DNA of 64,000 nt from Gracilimonas sp031581265 (GTDB lineage Bacteria > Bacteroidota > Rhodothermia > Balneolales > Balneolaceae): assembly GCF_031581265.1 (NCBI RefSeq), contig NZ_JAVLBQ010000008.1:1-64000 (forward strand). Reading direction: 5' to 3'. This document shows positions 35,101 to 43,798 of this stretch, piece after piece. The translations under genes were made by a program, and so were the position numbers. Numbering within the stretch: the first letter of the stretch is position 1; each line of letters begins with the position of its first letter. A model generated the notes under the pieces. The model searched no databases. It saw only the letters and a list, made by a program, of their open reading frames with translations, and was not told the DNA's origin.

Positions 35101-35865
35101 ATGAAATTTATTTACGTACTCCCTCTGATCTTTCTTCCTTTTCTGGTACAGTTACAAGCCCAACCAAACTTAGATTCGCTACAACAAGATTGGGTTCAAT
35201 CTTTAAAGGAAGGAGCACCTAAGGCCAATTATTATTGGAATGAAAACCAACTCATCTTTTCTAAAATCAATACATCTGATGCTGAAAGTGTGATACAGAT
35301 GCTGACCTCAAAACCCATAGCCGGGCTGACTTCTTACAAACACATCCAATCTTTCAGGCATGACCGTTTTCGCTTCCTGACTGCGGGCACCTTACGCACT
35401 GATACCGATTCACTTTTGGTAATTTCTCCCTGGCGTGATGTTGAAGGTGAATGGAAAAAGGAAATGGATGTCATCCTATCACAGCAGCTCCCTTCAATGA
35501 AAGTACGTTCCGGTGTGCTTGACAAGCTTAATGAGGAACGTGAAAAATGGGTGGAACTGGCCAATCAGCATAACCCGGAAGCACACATTACGGCGACCTA
35601 TTTGGAAGACGCCAGCTATATTTCCAACGGCCAAAAGTCTGATGGACATCAGGAAATCATAGATCGATATGTGTACATGGAAAACCCGAATTACCAAGTT
35701 GACCTGGAATCAGAGCAGCTTTGGCAGGTTTCGGAGGAATAAGTTCTTGAGGTAGGCCGGTATTTTACGGGGACTGAAAGAAGAGGCCCGGGTGGGTTAT
35801 ATGTCATCGTTTGGAACCTGCAGGAAAATGGGCGGTGGCTCATTGAAATGGATTTTAATTTCTAA
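35101..35865 (+). pseudogene. secreted protein with NTF2/DUF4440-like C-terminal domain, cut by one in-frame TAA
   Basis: The first open part (213 residues) begins with a signal peptide ending at VQLQAQ. After it come a short domain of unknown type and the beginning of an NTF2-like sheet ('HITATYLEDASYISNGQKSDG', region 160-180). A TAA at 35740-35742 stops it after VSEE. The same frame then continues for 40 more codons: 'VLEVGRYFTGTERRGPGG' and 'LYVIVWNLQENGRWLIEMDF', ending at the TAA 35863-35865. These 40 residues are exactly the last strands of a DUF4440/SnoaL-type fold, including the usual 'W..W.I..D.' ending. So the true protein was about 254 residues, and a single base change (for example CAA to TAA) ended it early. 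Confidence 0.75.
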
Positions 35866-35887
35866 GTACCATCCATTTTCTCAGGAG

Positions 35888-37132
35888 TTATTCATACCTA
35901 AGCGATTCTACCGGATCTACTTTAGCTGCTTTTATGGCCGGGAATATTCCTGCTATCAATCCAATCAAGCCCAATACACCCACAGTTACGGCAACAGCCA
36001 CTTGTGATATTTCCGGGTTCCCTAAAAAGTCAGCTGCCCCACCTTGCAAGTTCATCGCCTGTACTCCATAAACTATACCTGAGGAAATCAGTATTCCCAA
36101 TCCTCCCCCCAAAAATGAAATGAACAGTGATTCAAAAATAAATTGTGTGATTATGTGAATTCTTCTGGCTCCCACAGCAATTTTCAGCCCAATTTCACGA
36201 GTACGTTCTTTCACTACAACAAACATAATATTGGCTACTCCTACACCTGCAATCATCAGCGTGAAAAAGCCTACGGTGAATAAAAATATTTCCAAACCGA
36301 GAGAAACTTTTCGGTTCATTTCTTCCTGCTCTATGAAGTCCCACATAGGCATGGCTTGTTCATCGGCAGGGTCAAAATTGTATTTTGAAGACATGATGTT
36401 TGTTATACCGGCTTTAATATCCTCCTGAAGGGAAGGGTCTTCCGGCCGAATGAGCATAGAACCGATATTTCTATTTCCATACATATTCCGAAATGTAGTG
36501 TAGGGAATGATGGCCCGGTTGGCGTCCGGACCGTTATTCATAGATGTTTGCATTTTGGGCTTCATCACCCCAACCACAGTAAATGGTGTGTTGTCCAACA
36601 TCACTTGTTGGCCTATTGGGTTTTCCTGCCCAAACAGTTGCACGGCTATTTCATCTCCCAAAAATAACACCCTCCGCATTTCGTCCACATCCCGCTCGTT
36701 TATAAAACGTCCACCTGCTGCGGGATACATGGTACGCATAATCTCAAAATCGGGGTTTACTCCTTCCATGTAGGTATTGGTCGTCACGTCGTCCGTTTTA
36801 AGCTGTGCTCCCCACCGACCATATTGTGGACTGGAGTACTGAATGCTGGGCACCGCTTTTTGAAGTAATTCCACATCTTCTTCCGTGAAAGAAATTCTGC
36901 GACCTACTCCAAGCCCTTCATAATTCATACTTGTCTGGCCACCATATACCATAATCACCTGGTTCCCCGCTCCAAGCATTCCCTTCATCATGCTGGTGCC
37001 AAGTCCTCGCCCAAATGCTAACAGTAGTACTACTGACAATGTGCCCCATGCGATGGCAGTCAACGTTAGAAATGAACGCAGCTTTTGCTTGCGTAAATCG
37101 TTGAAAAATTCAGTGAATAATGTGCGCCACAT
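35888..37132 (-). CDS. MacB-like ABC transporter permease (second of two)
   Basis: A 414-residue permease with an N-terminal helix ('LRSFLTLTAIAWGTLSVVLL'), a large periplasmic MacB core domain (about 50-270) and three C-terminal helices of the FtsX type ('GVGVANIMFVVVKERTREIG'). There is no ATP-binding domain. It is the last gene of a three-gene unit with a membrane fusion protein and a second permease, spaced 23 and 25 bases apart. Such tripartite MacAB-like systems extrude peptides, lipids or antibiotics from the periplasm. No ATPase gene is adjacent. Confidence 0.92.
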   Translation of the reverse strand: MWRTLFTEFFNDLRKQKLRSFLTLTAIAWGTLSVVLLLAFGRGLGTSMMKGMLGAGNQVIMVYGGQTSMNYEGLGVGRRISFTEEDVELLQKAVPSIQYSSPQYGRWGAQLKTDDVTTNTYMEGVNPDFEIMRTMYPAAGGRFINERDVDEMRRVLFLGDEIAVQLFGQENPIGQQVMLDNTPFTVVGVMKPKMQTSMNNGPDANRAIIPYTTFRNMYGNRNIGSMLIRPEDPSLQEDIKAGITNIMSSKYNFDPADEQAMPMWDFIEQEEMNRKVSLGLEIFLFTVGFFTLMIAGVGVANIMFVVVKERTREIGLKIAVGARRIHIITQFIFESLFISFLGGGLGILISSGIVYGVQAMNLQGGAADFLGNPEISQVAVAVTVGVLGLIGLIAGIFPAIKAAKVDPVESLRYE

Positions 37133-37155
37133 ACGTTCTAATTAGATAATTTCTG

Positions 37156-38385
37156 TTATTTTCTTAAACACTCAACTACATCCAGTCGAGAAGCACGCCA
37201 GGCCGGCAGAAATCCTGAAGCCAATCCTACGATACCAAGTACAGCAAAGGCAATGAGCCCAACTTCGGGAGAGAAATACGGAGTGCCTACAAATTCTTTA
37301 ATGGGAATGTTTTGCATAGACAGAACTAAACCCCAGCCAATTAAATACCCGGCGGCAGCGCCTATTCCTACAATCATAAACGTTTCCAGGAAAAACTGAA
37401 TCATAATATGATGTCGGCGTGCACCGGCAGCCCTTCGGATTCCAATTTCTTTCATGCGCTCCTGAACCACTACAAACATAATGTTTGCCACTCCAATGCC
37501 TCCCACAGCCAGAGTAAAGAAGCCTATCAAGCCTAAAAACCCATTGATACCTAAAAACATAATATTGATAAAAGACCAAAACTCGTTGGTATCCCAAATA
37601 CCAATGGCATCTTTATCAGCCGGATCAAAGCGATGTTTTTTTCCCATCACTTTATACACTTCATCCTGAATTGAGGGAGCAATATCAGGGTTCTTGGGGA
37701 CGTACAGAATATTATTGACGATATCCTTACCCATCATGGCAGAGAAAGTAGTGGCAGGTATAAAGGCCCGGTCTTCATCCCGTTGGTTATAGGATGAATT
37801 CTGAACCTTTTCCTGCATCACTCCGATTACAACGAAAGGCGTATTTGAAACCATTACTCTTTTTCCCACCGGATCTTCTTCTCCAAATAGATTTGCAGCC
37901 AGGTTATTTCCCAAGAAAATTACCCGTCTTCGTTCGTCGAGGTCGCGCTGGTTGAGCCATCTTCCTCCCTTTTGTTCAAAGGTATTTCTTAGTTCTTGAT
38001 ATACTGGATATACGCCACCAATTGATGAATTTCGGCGCTTTTCACCGTTCTTAACAACAAGGCTTCTCATGTATTCAGGGGTTGCTACATCAATAGCCGG
38101 GATTTGATCTTCCAGTACCTGGGCATCAGCTTCTCGGTATCTAATGGGGCGCCCGATTCCGTAGCCTTCAAAGGGTTTGGTTGTTTGGCCTCCGAACATA
38201 ATGGCCAACTGATCTCCCATACCTCTCATATTAAGAACCGTTTGATCCCGGAATCCCATCCCAAAAGCCAGCAGTAAAATCAGGGTAGCGGTTCCCCACA
38301 TAATTCCAAAAATAGTAAGGAAACTTCGCAGCCGTTGCTGGTTCAGGTTTTGAAATAGTTCTTTAAATAAAGCCGATACTGACAT
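37156..38385 (-). CDS. MacB-like ABC transporter permease (first of two)
   Basis: A 409-residue paralogue of the permease at 35888-37132 with the same order of parts: N-terminal helix ('LRSFLTIFGIMWGTATLILL'), periplasmic core domain, and C-terminal FtsX-type helices ('GGIGVANIMFVVVQERMKEIG', split region about residue 295-315). The two probably form a heterodimer. It lies between the adaptor gene upstream and the second permease downstream. Confidence 0.92.
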   Translation of the reverse strand: MSVSALFKELFQNLNQQRLRSFLTIFGIMWGTATLILLLAFGMGFRDQTVLNMRGMGDQLAIMFGGQTTKPFEGYGIGRPIRYREADAQVLEDQIPAIDVATPEYMRSLVVKNGEKRRNSSIGGVYPVYQELRNTFEQKGGRWLNQRDLDERRRVIFLGNNLAANLFGEEDPVGKRVMVSNTPFVVIGVMQEKVQNSSYNQRDEDRAFIPATTFSAMMGKDIVNNILYVPKNPDIAPSIQDEVYKVMGKKHRFDPADKDAIGIWDTNEFWSFINIMFLGINGFLGLIGFFTLAVGGIGVANIMFVVVQERMKEIGIRRAAGARRHHIMIQFFLETFMIVGIGAAAGYLIGWGLVLSMQNIPIKEFVGTPYFSPEVGLIAFAVLGIVGLASGFLPAWRASRLDVVECLRK

Positions 38386-38410
38386 CTTCAGTCCTTTCTA
38401 ATAGCTTCTG

Positions 38411-39532
38411 TTATCTTACAGTAAGTGTCTTAACAGATCGTTCCAGCACTTTATCGCCCTCACGAAGTCCTTCTAAAACGGCCACGGTAATTGCATCACT
38501 CATCCCAATCTTAATTTCCATTTCTTTGCGGCTGCCGGGCTCAGTTCCCGGTACATCTACGAATGCCTTACCGTCTCTCATTTCTACTACCCGCTCCGGA
38601 ATAGTGATGGTGTTTTCCATTTTCTCAATGATGATATCTGCATTGGCTGAGTAACCGGCTCTAAGTACAGCACCTTTTGTGTCAGTAATTTTAATCTCTA
38701 CAGGAAATACAGTGGCATTATCCTGCTCTTGTGCTTTTAGTGATATATGAGCTACTTCACCCCGAATAGTGTCGGAAGGCAAGGCACCGATTTTAATATC
38801 TACCGGCATCCCCAATTCAACTTTTCCAATGTCAATTTCATCTACCGTACCTTTGAAAAGCAGGTTTTCCATGGCAGCGATAGTCATCAAAGGAGTCCCT
38901 GCCTGGTAAGATGTCAAAGGAACCACAGGCTCTCCAACATCTACTAATTCTTCTAAAATATATCCATCTATGGGAGCTCGTATTACCGATTCAATTAAAA
39001 CATCCCCCATCATAATTCGCCCTGATTCGAGCAATTGCAAACGCTCTTGGGCTATTTGCTTTCGCACTAATACATCACTGTGACGTTCTTTAAGCTGATC
39101 GTATTCCTGCTCTGCCACTAAGTTTTGCTTCATCAGCTGATCCATTCGGTTCAGCTCTTTCTTGATATTTTTTTCCTCGATCTCTATTCGCTCAAGGCTT
39201 CTTTTGGCTTCTGCCAGCTCAAGGGGTGTAGGATCAGGACTTACTTCAATCAGCGGATCTCCTTTTTTCACATAATCACCGGCTTCAGCATATAGCTTAC
39301 TTACCACACCGGAGAGTTTTGATTTAACTGCAATTTCATTTTCAGGCTCAATGGTGCCCACTGCCAACGCCTTCTCAACTATTGTTCCTATTTCTGCAGT
39401 TACATGTGGCTGCTCTTGGCCTGTTCCTTCTTCCGAATTATTACTGTAACTGTAGTAAAACCCACCTCCGCCTAATACCACGATGAGTAAGGTTACTATC
39501 CAAATCAGTTTTTTTCTCTTTTGCTTTGCCAT
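38411..39532 (-). CDS. periplasmic adaptor (HlyD/MacA-type membrane fusion protein)
   Basis: A 373-residue adaptor. The N-terminal membrane anchor (LIWIVTLLIVVLGGGGFYYS) is followed by a biotinyl-lipoyl-like hairpin domain ('VSKLYAEAGDYVKKGDPLIEV'), a long alpha-helical hairpin (about 95-165), and beta-barrel domains ending 'GLREGDKVLE'. It links the permeases to an outer membrane tunnel in MacAB-type export. It is the first gene of the unit. The ATPase and TolC-like partners are not in the window. Confidence 0.92.
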   Translation of the reverse strand: MAKQKRKKLIWIVTLLIVVLGGGGFYYSYSNNSEEGTGQEQPHVTAEIGTIVEKALAVGTIEPENEIAVKSKLSGVVSKLYAEAGDYVKKGDPLIEVSPDPTPLELAEAKRSLERIEIEEKNIKKELNRMDQLMKQNLVAEQEYDQLKERHSDVLVRKQIAQERLQLLESGRIMMGDVLIESVIRAPIDGYILEELVDVGEPVVPLTSYQAGTPLMTIAAMENLLFKGTVDEIDIGKVELGMPVDIKIGALPSDTIRGEVAHISLKAQEQDNATVFPVEIKITDTKGAVLRAGYSANADIIIEKMENTITIPERVVEMRDGKAFVDVPGTEPGSRKEMEIKIGMSDAITVAVLEGLREGDKVLERSVKTLTVR

Positions 39533-39734
39533 AATATTTTTAATGAAAGTGAATTGATTTTGACAGCCTTTACGAGGGTCCCCCCACTATTGTTTCTAAT
39601 TCTTTTTCAATTTTTTTCAACTGATTGAAATTCTTTACCTAACACGTATTAAGTGATATTTAGAGGTCGATTTTATGAACTGATATACCTACCATAGATG
39701 TTAGATAAGGAAATGAAATTCAAAATTTAGTCTA

Positions 39735-40565
39735 TTGAAAAACCTGAAATTATTTATCGGTGAATTGGCCAAAGCACACCGGGAGGTTTCAAAGTGTCCT
39801 CCGCCGGAAATGGTTATTACCTTTTTTGAGGATTTGGTTAGTATGCTCTTTCCTGAATTCTCCAGTGAAAGAGAATCTGAAGAGTCCGGAATCCGGGAAA
39901 TGCTTGAAAATTGCAAAGCCGAACTCAGGCATATCCTCGACCAAAACGAAGAATGTGTGCAAAGCAGCCGGATTGGACTTGAAGATGCTTTTTTTGAACA
40001 ACTTCCTGCTATTAGAAAAGCCCTACTGCAGGATGTTGAAGCCATCTACGCCGGTGACCCAGCCGCAAAAAGTAAAGGCGAAATTATTCGCACGTATCCC
40101 GGCTTTTTTGCAATGGCAGCTCATCGAATTGCACATGAGTTATTGAAACTTGGGGTGAATTTAATCCCTCGTATCATCTCAGAATACGCCCACCGGCAAA
40201 CCGGAATTGACATCCATCCCGGAGCTGAAATTGGGGATCATTTTTGTATTGACCATGGTACCGGAGTTGTAATCGGTGAGACCACCAAGATTGGCTCAAA
40301 TGTCAAAATATACCAGGGTGTTACCTTGGGAGGATTAAGCGTTAAAAAGGAAGATGCTCGCAAAAAGCGCCATCCAACGATTGAGGATAATGTAGTGATA
40401 TATGCCGGAGCTACTATTTTAGGTGGAGATACAGTAGTGGGCAACGGAAGTATTATCGGTGGAAATGTTTGGCTGACTAAGAGTGTCCCACCAAATTCTA
40501 AAATTTACTACCAAGCCAAAATGACGAACTCCGAAGGTGAGACGGATACCATCACCTATAAATAG
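39735..40565 (+). CDS. cysE: serine O-acetyltransferase (EpsC/CysE type)
   Basis: A protein of about 276 residues that acetylates serine with acetyl-CoA to O-acetylserine, the first step of cysteine synthesis. The N-terminal half is helical. The C-terminal half is a left-handed beta helix of hexapeptide repeats: 'GIDIHPGAEIGDHFCIDHG', 'GVVIGETTKIGSNVKIYQGV' and 'TLGGLS'. The catalytic His-Asp lies in IDHGTG. The frame opens after a TGA at 39714, and its first usable start is TTG 39735 (MKNLKLFIGEL). A well-placed AAGGAA-ATG at 39713 reads MKFKI then TAG, one frame off. It lies about 140 bases before cysM, its metabolic partner. Confidence 0.92.
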   Translation: MKNLKLFIGELAKAHREVSKCPPPEMVITFFEDLVSMLFPEFSSERESEESGIREMLENCKAELRHILDQNEECVQSSRIGLEDAFFEQLPAIRKALLQDVEAIYAGDPAAKSKGEIIRTYPGFFAMAAHRIAHELLKLGVNLIPRIISEYAHRQTGIDIHPGAEIGDHFCIDHGTGVVIGETTKIGSNVKIYQGVTLGGLSVKKEDARKKRHPTIEDNVVIYAGATILGGDTVVGNGSIIGGNVWLTKSVPPNSKIYYQAKMTNSEGETDTITYK

Positions 40566-40605
40566 AATTTCAATTTATAAGCCACAAATCTCAGAAAATA
40601 ACTCC

Positions 40606-40662
40606 CGTAGGTCGGGCAGATTGCCCGACTGGCAGCTAAACGGACAAGCTGTCCGTCCTACG
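40606..40662. repeat. cloverleaf-like repeat between cysE and cysM
   Basis: The outer stem CGTAGG (40606-40611) pairs with CCTACG (40657-40662). Inside it are two hairpins: GTCGGGCA/TGCCCGAC (40611-40618 and 40622-40629) and CGGACA/TGTCCG (40641-40646 and 40650-40655). The left half resembles the terminator at 20347-20374. There is no T run, so it is probably an interspersed repeat or mRNA-stabilising structure rather than a terminator. Confidence 0.65.
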
Positions 40663-40708
40663 TTTTACTAATACTGTTTTGGAGATTGCGAGGCAAAATA
40701 AAAAAACC

Positions 40709-41590
40709 ATGAAAATCGAAGAACTTATCGGCAATACACCGCTTATTGAATTACAGAATATACCAACCAATAAAAATGTAACCATCTACTGTAAACTGGA
40801 GGGGCAAAATCCCGGTGGCAGCGTAAAAGATAGGGCAGCCTTGGGCATGATAAATGGTGCCCTGGAGCGTGGAAACATAAAGCCCGGCGATACCTTGGTT
40901 GAGGCAACCAGCGGAAACACCGGCATTGCTCTGGCAATGATTGCGGCAATGAAAGGCCTCAACATCAAACTGCTTATGCCGGAAAGTGCTAACGAAGAGC
41001 GCATCAAATCTATGAAGGCCTATGGAGCTGAAGTTATTTTAACTCCCGCCGATAAAACCATTGAGTACTCACGAGAGCTCGCCGAAGAAATGGCAGAGGA
41101 ACACGGATACTTTCAACTCAATCAATTCGCCAACCCTGATAATTACAAAATGCACGAAAAAACTACCGGACCAGAAATTTGGCGGGATACTGAAGGAAAG
41201 ATCACACATTTTGTCTCCGCTATGGGAACTACCGGTACCATTATGGGGGTATCGCGATATTTGAAAAGCAAAAATCCAGATATTCAAATTGTTGGTACAC
41301 AACCCACTGAAGGTTCTTCAATTCCGGGAATTCGAAGATGGTCACCGGAGTTTCTTCCAAAGATTTTTGAGGCTGAGCGGGTAGATCAAACTGTTGATGT
41401 GAGTCAAGATGAGGCCACCGAAATGGCACGACGCATGGCCAAAGAAGAAGGCATATTTGCCGGAATGAGCAGTGGCGGAGCTTTAGCAGCAGCACTTAAG
41501 GTTGCGGATAATTTAGAGAAGGGGACCATCGTCTGTATCACTTGTGACCGTGGTGACCGGTATTTAAGCTCTCCGCTCTTTGAGGGATAA
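40709..41590 (+). CDS. cysM: cysteine synthase B (O-acetylserine sulfhydrylase)
   Basis: A PLP enzyme of about 293 residues that makes cysteine from O-acetylserine and sulfide or thiosulfate. The PLP lysine is in GGSVKDRAALGMI, the substrate loop in EATSGNTGIALAMIAAMKG, and the phosphate loop in 'GTTGTIMGVSRYL'. 'EGSSIPGIRRW' and the ending 'CDRGDRYLSS' match CysM more closely than CysK. ATG 40709 is chosen over an in-frame TTG at 40679 because it gives the standard N-terminus KIEELIGNTPLIEL. It follows cysE, so both steps of cysteine synthesis are together. Confidence 0.95.
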   Translation: MKIEELIGNTPLIELQNIPTNKNVTIYCKLEGQNPGGSVKDRAALGMINGALERGNIKPGDTLVEATSGNTGIALAMIAAMKGLNIKLLMPESANEERIKSMKAYGAEVILTPADKTIEYSRELAEEMAEEHGYFQLNQFANPDNYKMHEKTTGPEIWRDTEGKITHFVSAMGTTGTIMGVSRYLKSKNPDIQIVGTQPTEGSSIPGIRRWSPEFLPKIFEAERVDQTVDVSQDEATEMARRMAKEEGIFAGMSSGGALAAALKVADNLEKGTIVCITCDRGDRYLSSPLFEG

Positions 41591-41604
41591 CTAAATAGTG
41601 ATCA

Positions 41605-41639
41605 ACAAAAAAAGCTCAGCACCGGTTGATGCTGAGCTT
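41605..41639 (-). terminator. intrinsic terminator after secG
   Basis: AAGCTCAGCA (41612-41621) pairs perfectly with TGCTGAGCTT (41630-41639). On the minus strand a run of seven T follows, ending the secG transcript. It may also slow the convergent cysM transcript. Confidence 0.85.
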
Positions 41640-41669
41640 ACAATCTTACTTTGAAGTTCTTATATAAAC

Positions 41670-42056
41670 TTAGTTGTCGCTGTCTGAATCTTCTTCAGAA
41701 CCACCTTGATCTTGCTGACCTTGAGTTTGAGGAATAGCAGGCTGCGATTCAGAAGGATTCTCAATCGGTGTTTCTAAACCGGGTGCTCCTTCCTGCAGAA
41801 TACTTCGACTTGCACCTTCTCTTTCAATAGCAAAGTTCGCCAATACGCACAATGATAAAAATAAAGCGGCAAGTATTGAGGTTGATTTTGAGAGTAAATC
41901 AGCTGTCCTTCGGGCTCCAAGTCCACCGCCACCACCGATGGCACCGGCTCCACCCATTCCGGAAATTCCCTGTCCTTGTCCCGGTTGCAGTAAAACAACC
42001 ACGATTAGCAGGAAGCAAATGACAGCAATAACTCCAACAATTATATTATAAAGCAT
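41670..42056 (-). CDS. secG: protein-export membrane protein SecG
   Basis: A 128-residue SecG, the small SecYEG subunit that assists SecA. It has two membrane helices (about 4-22 and 58-76) joined by a glycine-rich loop ('GMGGAGAIGGGGGLGARR') containing the conserved cytoplasmic segment. An acidic, Gln/Pro-rich tail of about 45 residues extends beyond the usual length. Monocistronic, with its own terminator, and divergent from mscS. Confidence 0.93.
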   Translation of the reverse strand: MLYNIIVGVIAVICFLLIVVVLLQPGQGQGISGMGGAGAIGGGGGLGARRTADLLSKSTSILAALFLSLCVLANFAIEREGASRSILQEGAPGLETPIENPSESQPAIPQTQGQQDQGGSEEDSDSDN

Positions 42057-42148
42057 GTAATTAGATTCTTATCTTTTCAAAGGGCAAAAAGATACCCAAT
42101 TTTGTATACTATCCCAAGCACCTGACCATCAAAAAAATAAATAGTAAG

Positions 42149-43072
42149 ATGGAAGAACTTATCAACCGTATTGAGCAGTTTATAGCTGATTCTCCAACTA
42201 TAGCTGTACAAATTACAGAGACGCTCATCATTTTATTTTTACTGTGGATCGTACGAATTTTTGCTGTCCGCATATTGCAGAAGAATGTTGAGAACAAGAA
42301 AGCAGTCTATAAGTGGAAGAAAAATATTACCTACATCACTTTCCTGATTGCGGTGATGGTATTGGTACAAGTTTGGTTTGCGGCGCTTGGGCAATTGGGT
42401 ACGTTCCTTGGATTGTTGTCAGCCGGTATTGCCATTGCACTAAAGGACCCGGTTACAGATTTAGCCGGTTGGTTATTCCTGATATGGAGAAAACCATTTG
42501 ATATTGGAGACCGCATTCAGGTGGGAAATGTGAAGGGAGATGTTATTGACATCCGGGTTTTTAAATTTACTTTACTTGAAATCGGGAACTGGGTCGATGC
42601 TGATCAAAGTACGGGACGGGTTATACACATCCCAAACCATAAAATTTTTACCGATGATATCGGCAATTACACCAGCGATTTTGAATTTGTTTGGAATGAA
42701 ATGGGTGTTTTAGTCACTTTTGAAAGTGACTGGAAAAAGGCTAAAACGATCCTTCAGAATATAGCAGATAAGGTGTGCAAAGAATTTGTAGAACAAGCGA
42801 GGGAAGAGGTTAAAAAAGCAGAAAAGTCTTACTTAATTCAGTATCGATATCTTACCCCGATTGTTTACACCAATGTAAAAGACAGTGGAATTAACCTAAC
42901 CATACGCTACCTCTCAAATCCCAGAACCCGGCGGAGTATCTCTCAAAACCTCTGGGAAAACATTCTCGAACGTTTTGCAGAGCACGACGATATTGACTTC
43001 GCCTACCCAACCATTCGCTACTACGATAATCCTGCCGAAGGAAAGCCCGGCACCACTCCCTCAGGGAATTAA
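42149..43072 (+). CDS. MscS-type small-conductance mechanosensitive channel
   Basis: A 307-residue channel that opens under membrane tension to release solutes after a fall in external salt. Three helices are followed by the pore-lining TM3 'GLLSAGIAIALKDPVTDLAG' and a cytoplasmic beta domain starting 'KPFDIGDRIQVGNVKGDV'. 'VIHIPNHKIFTDDIGNYT' is the conserved MscS segment. It complements the potassium channels and the cotransporter elsewhere in this window in osmotic adjustment. Confidence 0.92.
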   Translation: MEELINRIEQFIADSPTIAVQITETLIILFLLWIVRIFAVRILQKNVENKKAVYKWKKNITYITFLIAVMVLVQVWFAALGQLGTFLGLLSAGIAIALKDPVTDLAGWLFLIWRKPFDIGDRIQVGNVKGDVIDIRVFKFTLLEIGNWVDADQSTGRVIHIPNHKIFTDDIGNYTSDFEFVWNEMGVLVTFESDWKKAKTILQNIADKVCKEFVEQAREEVKKAEKSYLIQYRYLTPIVYTNVKDSGINLTIRYLSNPRTRRSISQNLWENILERFAEHDDIDFAYPTIRYYDNPAEGKPGTTPSGN

Positions 43073-43111
43073 AAATTAAATTCAGACCATTTTAAATTTT
43101 GAATTTTTAAT

Positions 43112-43798
43112 TCACTCATCCTCTTCCGCCCCATCATAGTTTCTTAGTTTTGGAATAGGTTGAATGAGTTCTTTTGAATTGTTTGACGGATCATTCACCA
43201 ACTCTGGAACTCTAAATACCGACATTTCAGGGAGCAGCATATCCCCTGAAAATCCTTTCTTCAACAGCTTCTCACCGTCTCCATTTAGCCAGACATCATA
43301 TTCTTTTTCTTGTAAAATGACAGGCATTCGGTCATCTAACGGTTCTACTAACGCATTGGCTTTCATAGTTAAAACTGCAAAAGCGTGAATCGGCTTACCC
43401 TCATCATCTTCATATTCAGTATAGATCCCGGCAAATCCTGCCACTTCGTTTGTAAGTACACGTAAGTAAAAAGGCAACGGATCTTTCACCGTTTCTTTCC
43501 ATTTATAAAATCCTGAAGCCGGAATAATACATGGACCGGATTTAACGAATCCTGCCAATAAATCGTCCTCCAAAACATCCTCTTGGGGGATCTCAACTAA
43601 CTCCTCATCTTGACTTTTCGGTTTCAGCCCCCAAATTGACTTAACCAAATTTCGATTATCTCCTTCCTGTAAAATAATGGGCATCGTGTGACCGGGCATC
43701 ACATTATAGTTTGGTTGATACATGGCCTCCGAATCCGAACTGACCCCAAAAGCATCTTCGATTATATATTTATCGGCCTCTAAAACATATCTTTCCAT
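43112..43798 (-). CDS. SRAP (YedK/HMCES-like) fold protein lacking the catalytic residues
   Basis: A 228-residue SOS-response-associated peptidase fold protein: 'PNYNVMPGHTMPII', 'SIWGLKP', 'CIIPASGFYKWKE' and 'DDRMPVIL'. Normal members start Met-Cys-Gly-Arg, and Cys2 forms a thiazolidine cross-link with abasic DNA. Here the N-terminus is MERYVL, so Cys2 is absent. The catalytic Glu (normally GFYEW) is Lys99, and the catalytic His (normally IHDRMP) is Asp155. The NARAE-type Asn segment is replaced by EIPQED. The gene itself is intact, with a clean ATG start. It is probably a paralogue that has kept the DNA-binding fold for another use. Confidence 0.85.
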   Translation of the reverse strand: MERYVLEADKYIIEDAFGVSSDSEAMYQPNYNVMPGHTMPIILQEGDNRNLVKSIWGLKPKSQDEELVEIPQEDVLEDDLLAGFVKSGPCIIPASGFYKWKETVKDPLPFYLRVLTNEVAGFAGIYTEYEDDEGKPIHAFAVLTMKANALVEPLDDRMPVILQEKEYDVWLNGDGEKLLKKGFSGDMLLPEMSVFRVPELVNDPSNNSKELIQPIPKLRNYDGAEEDE

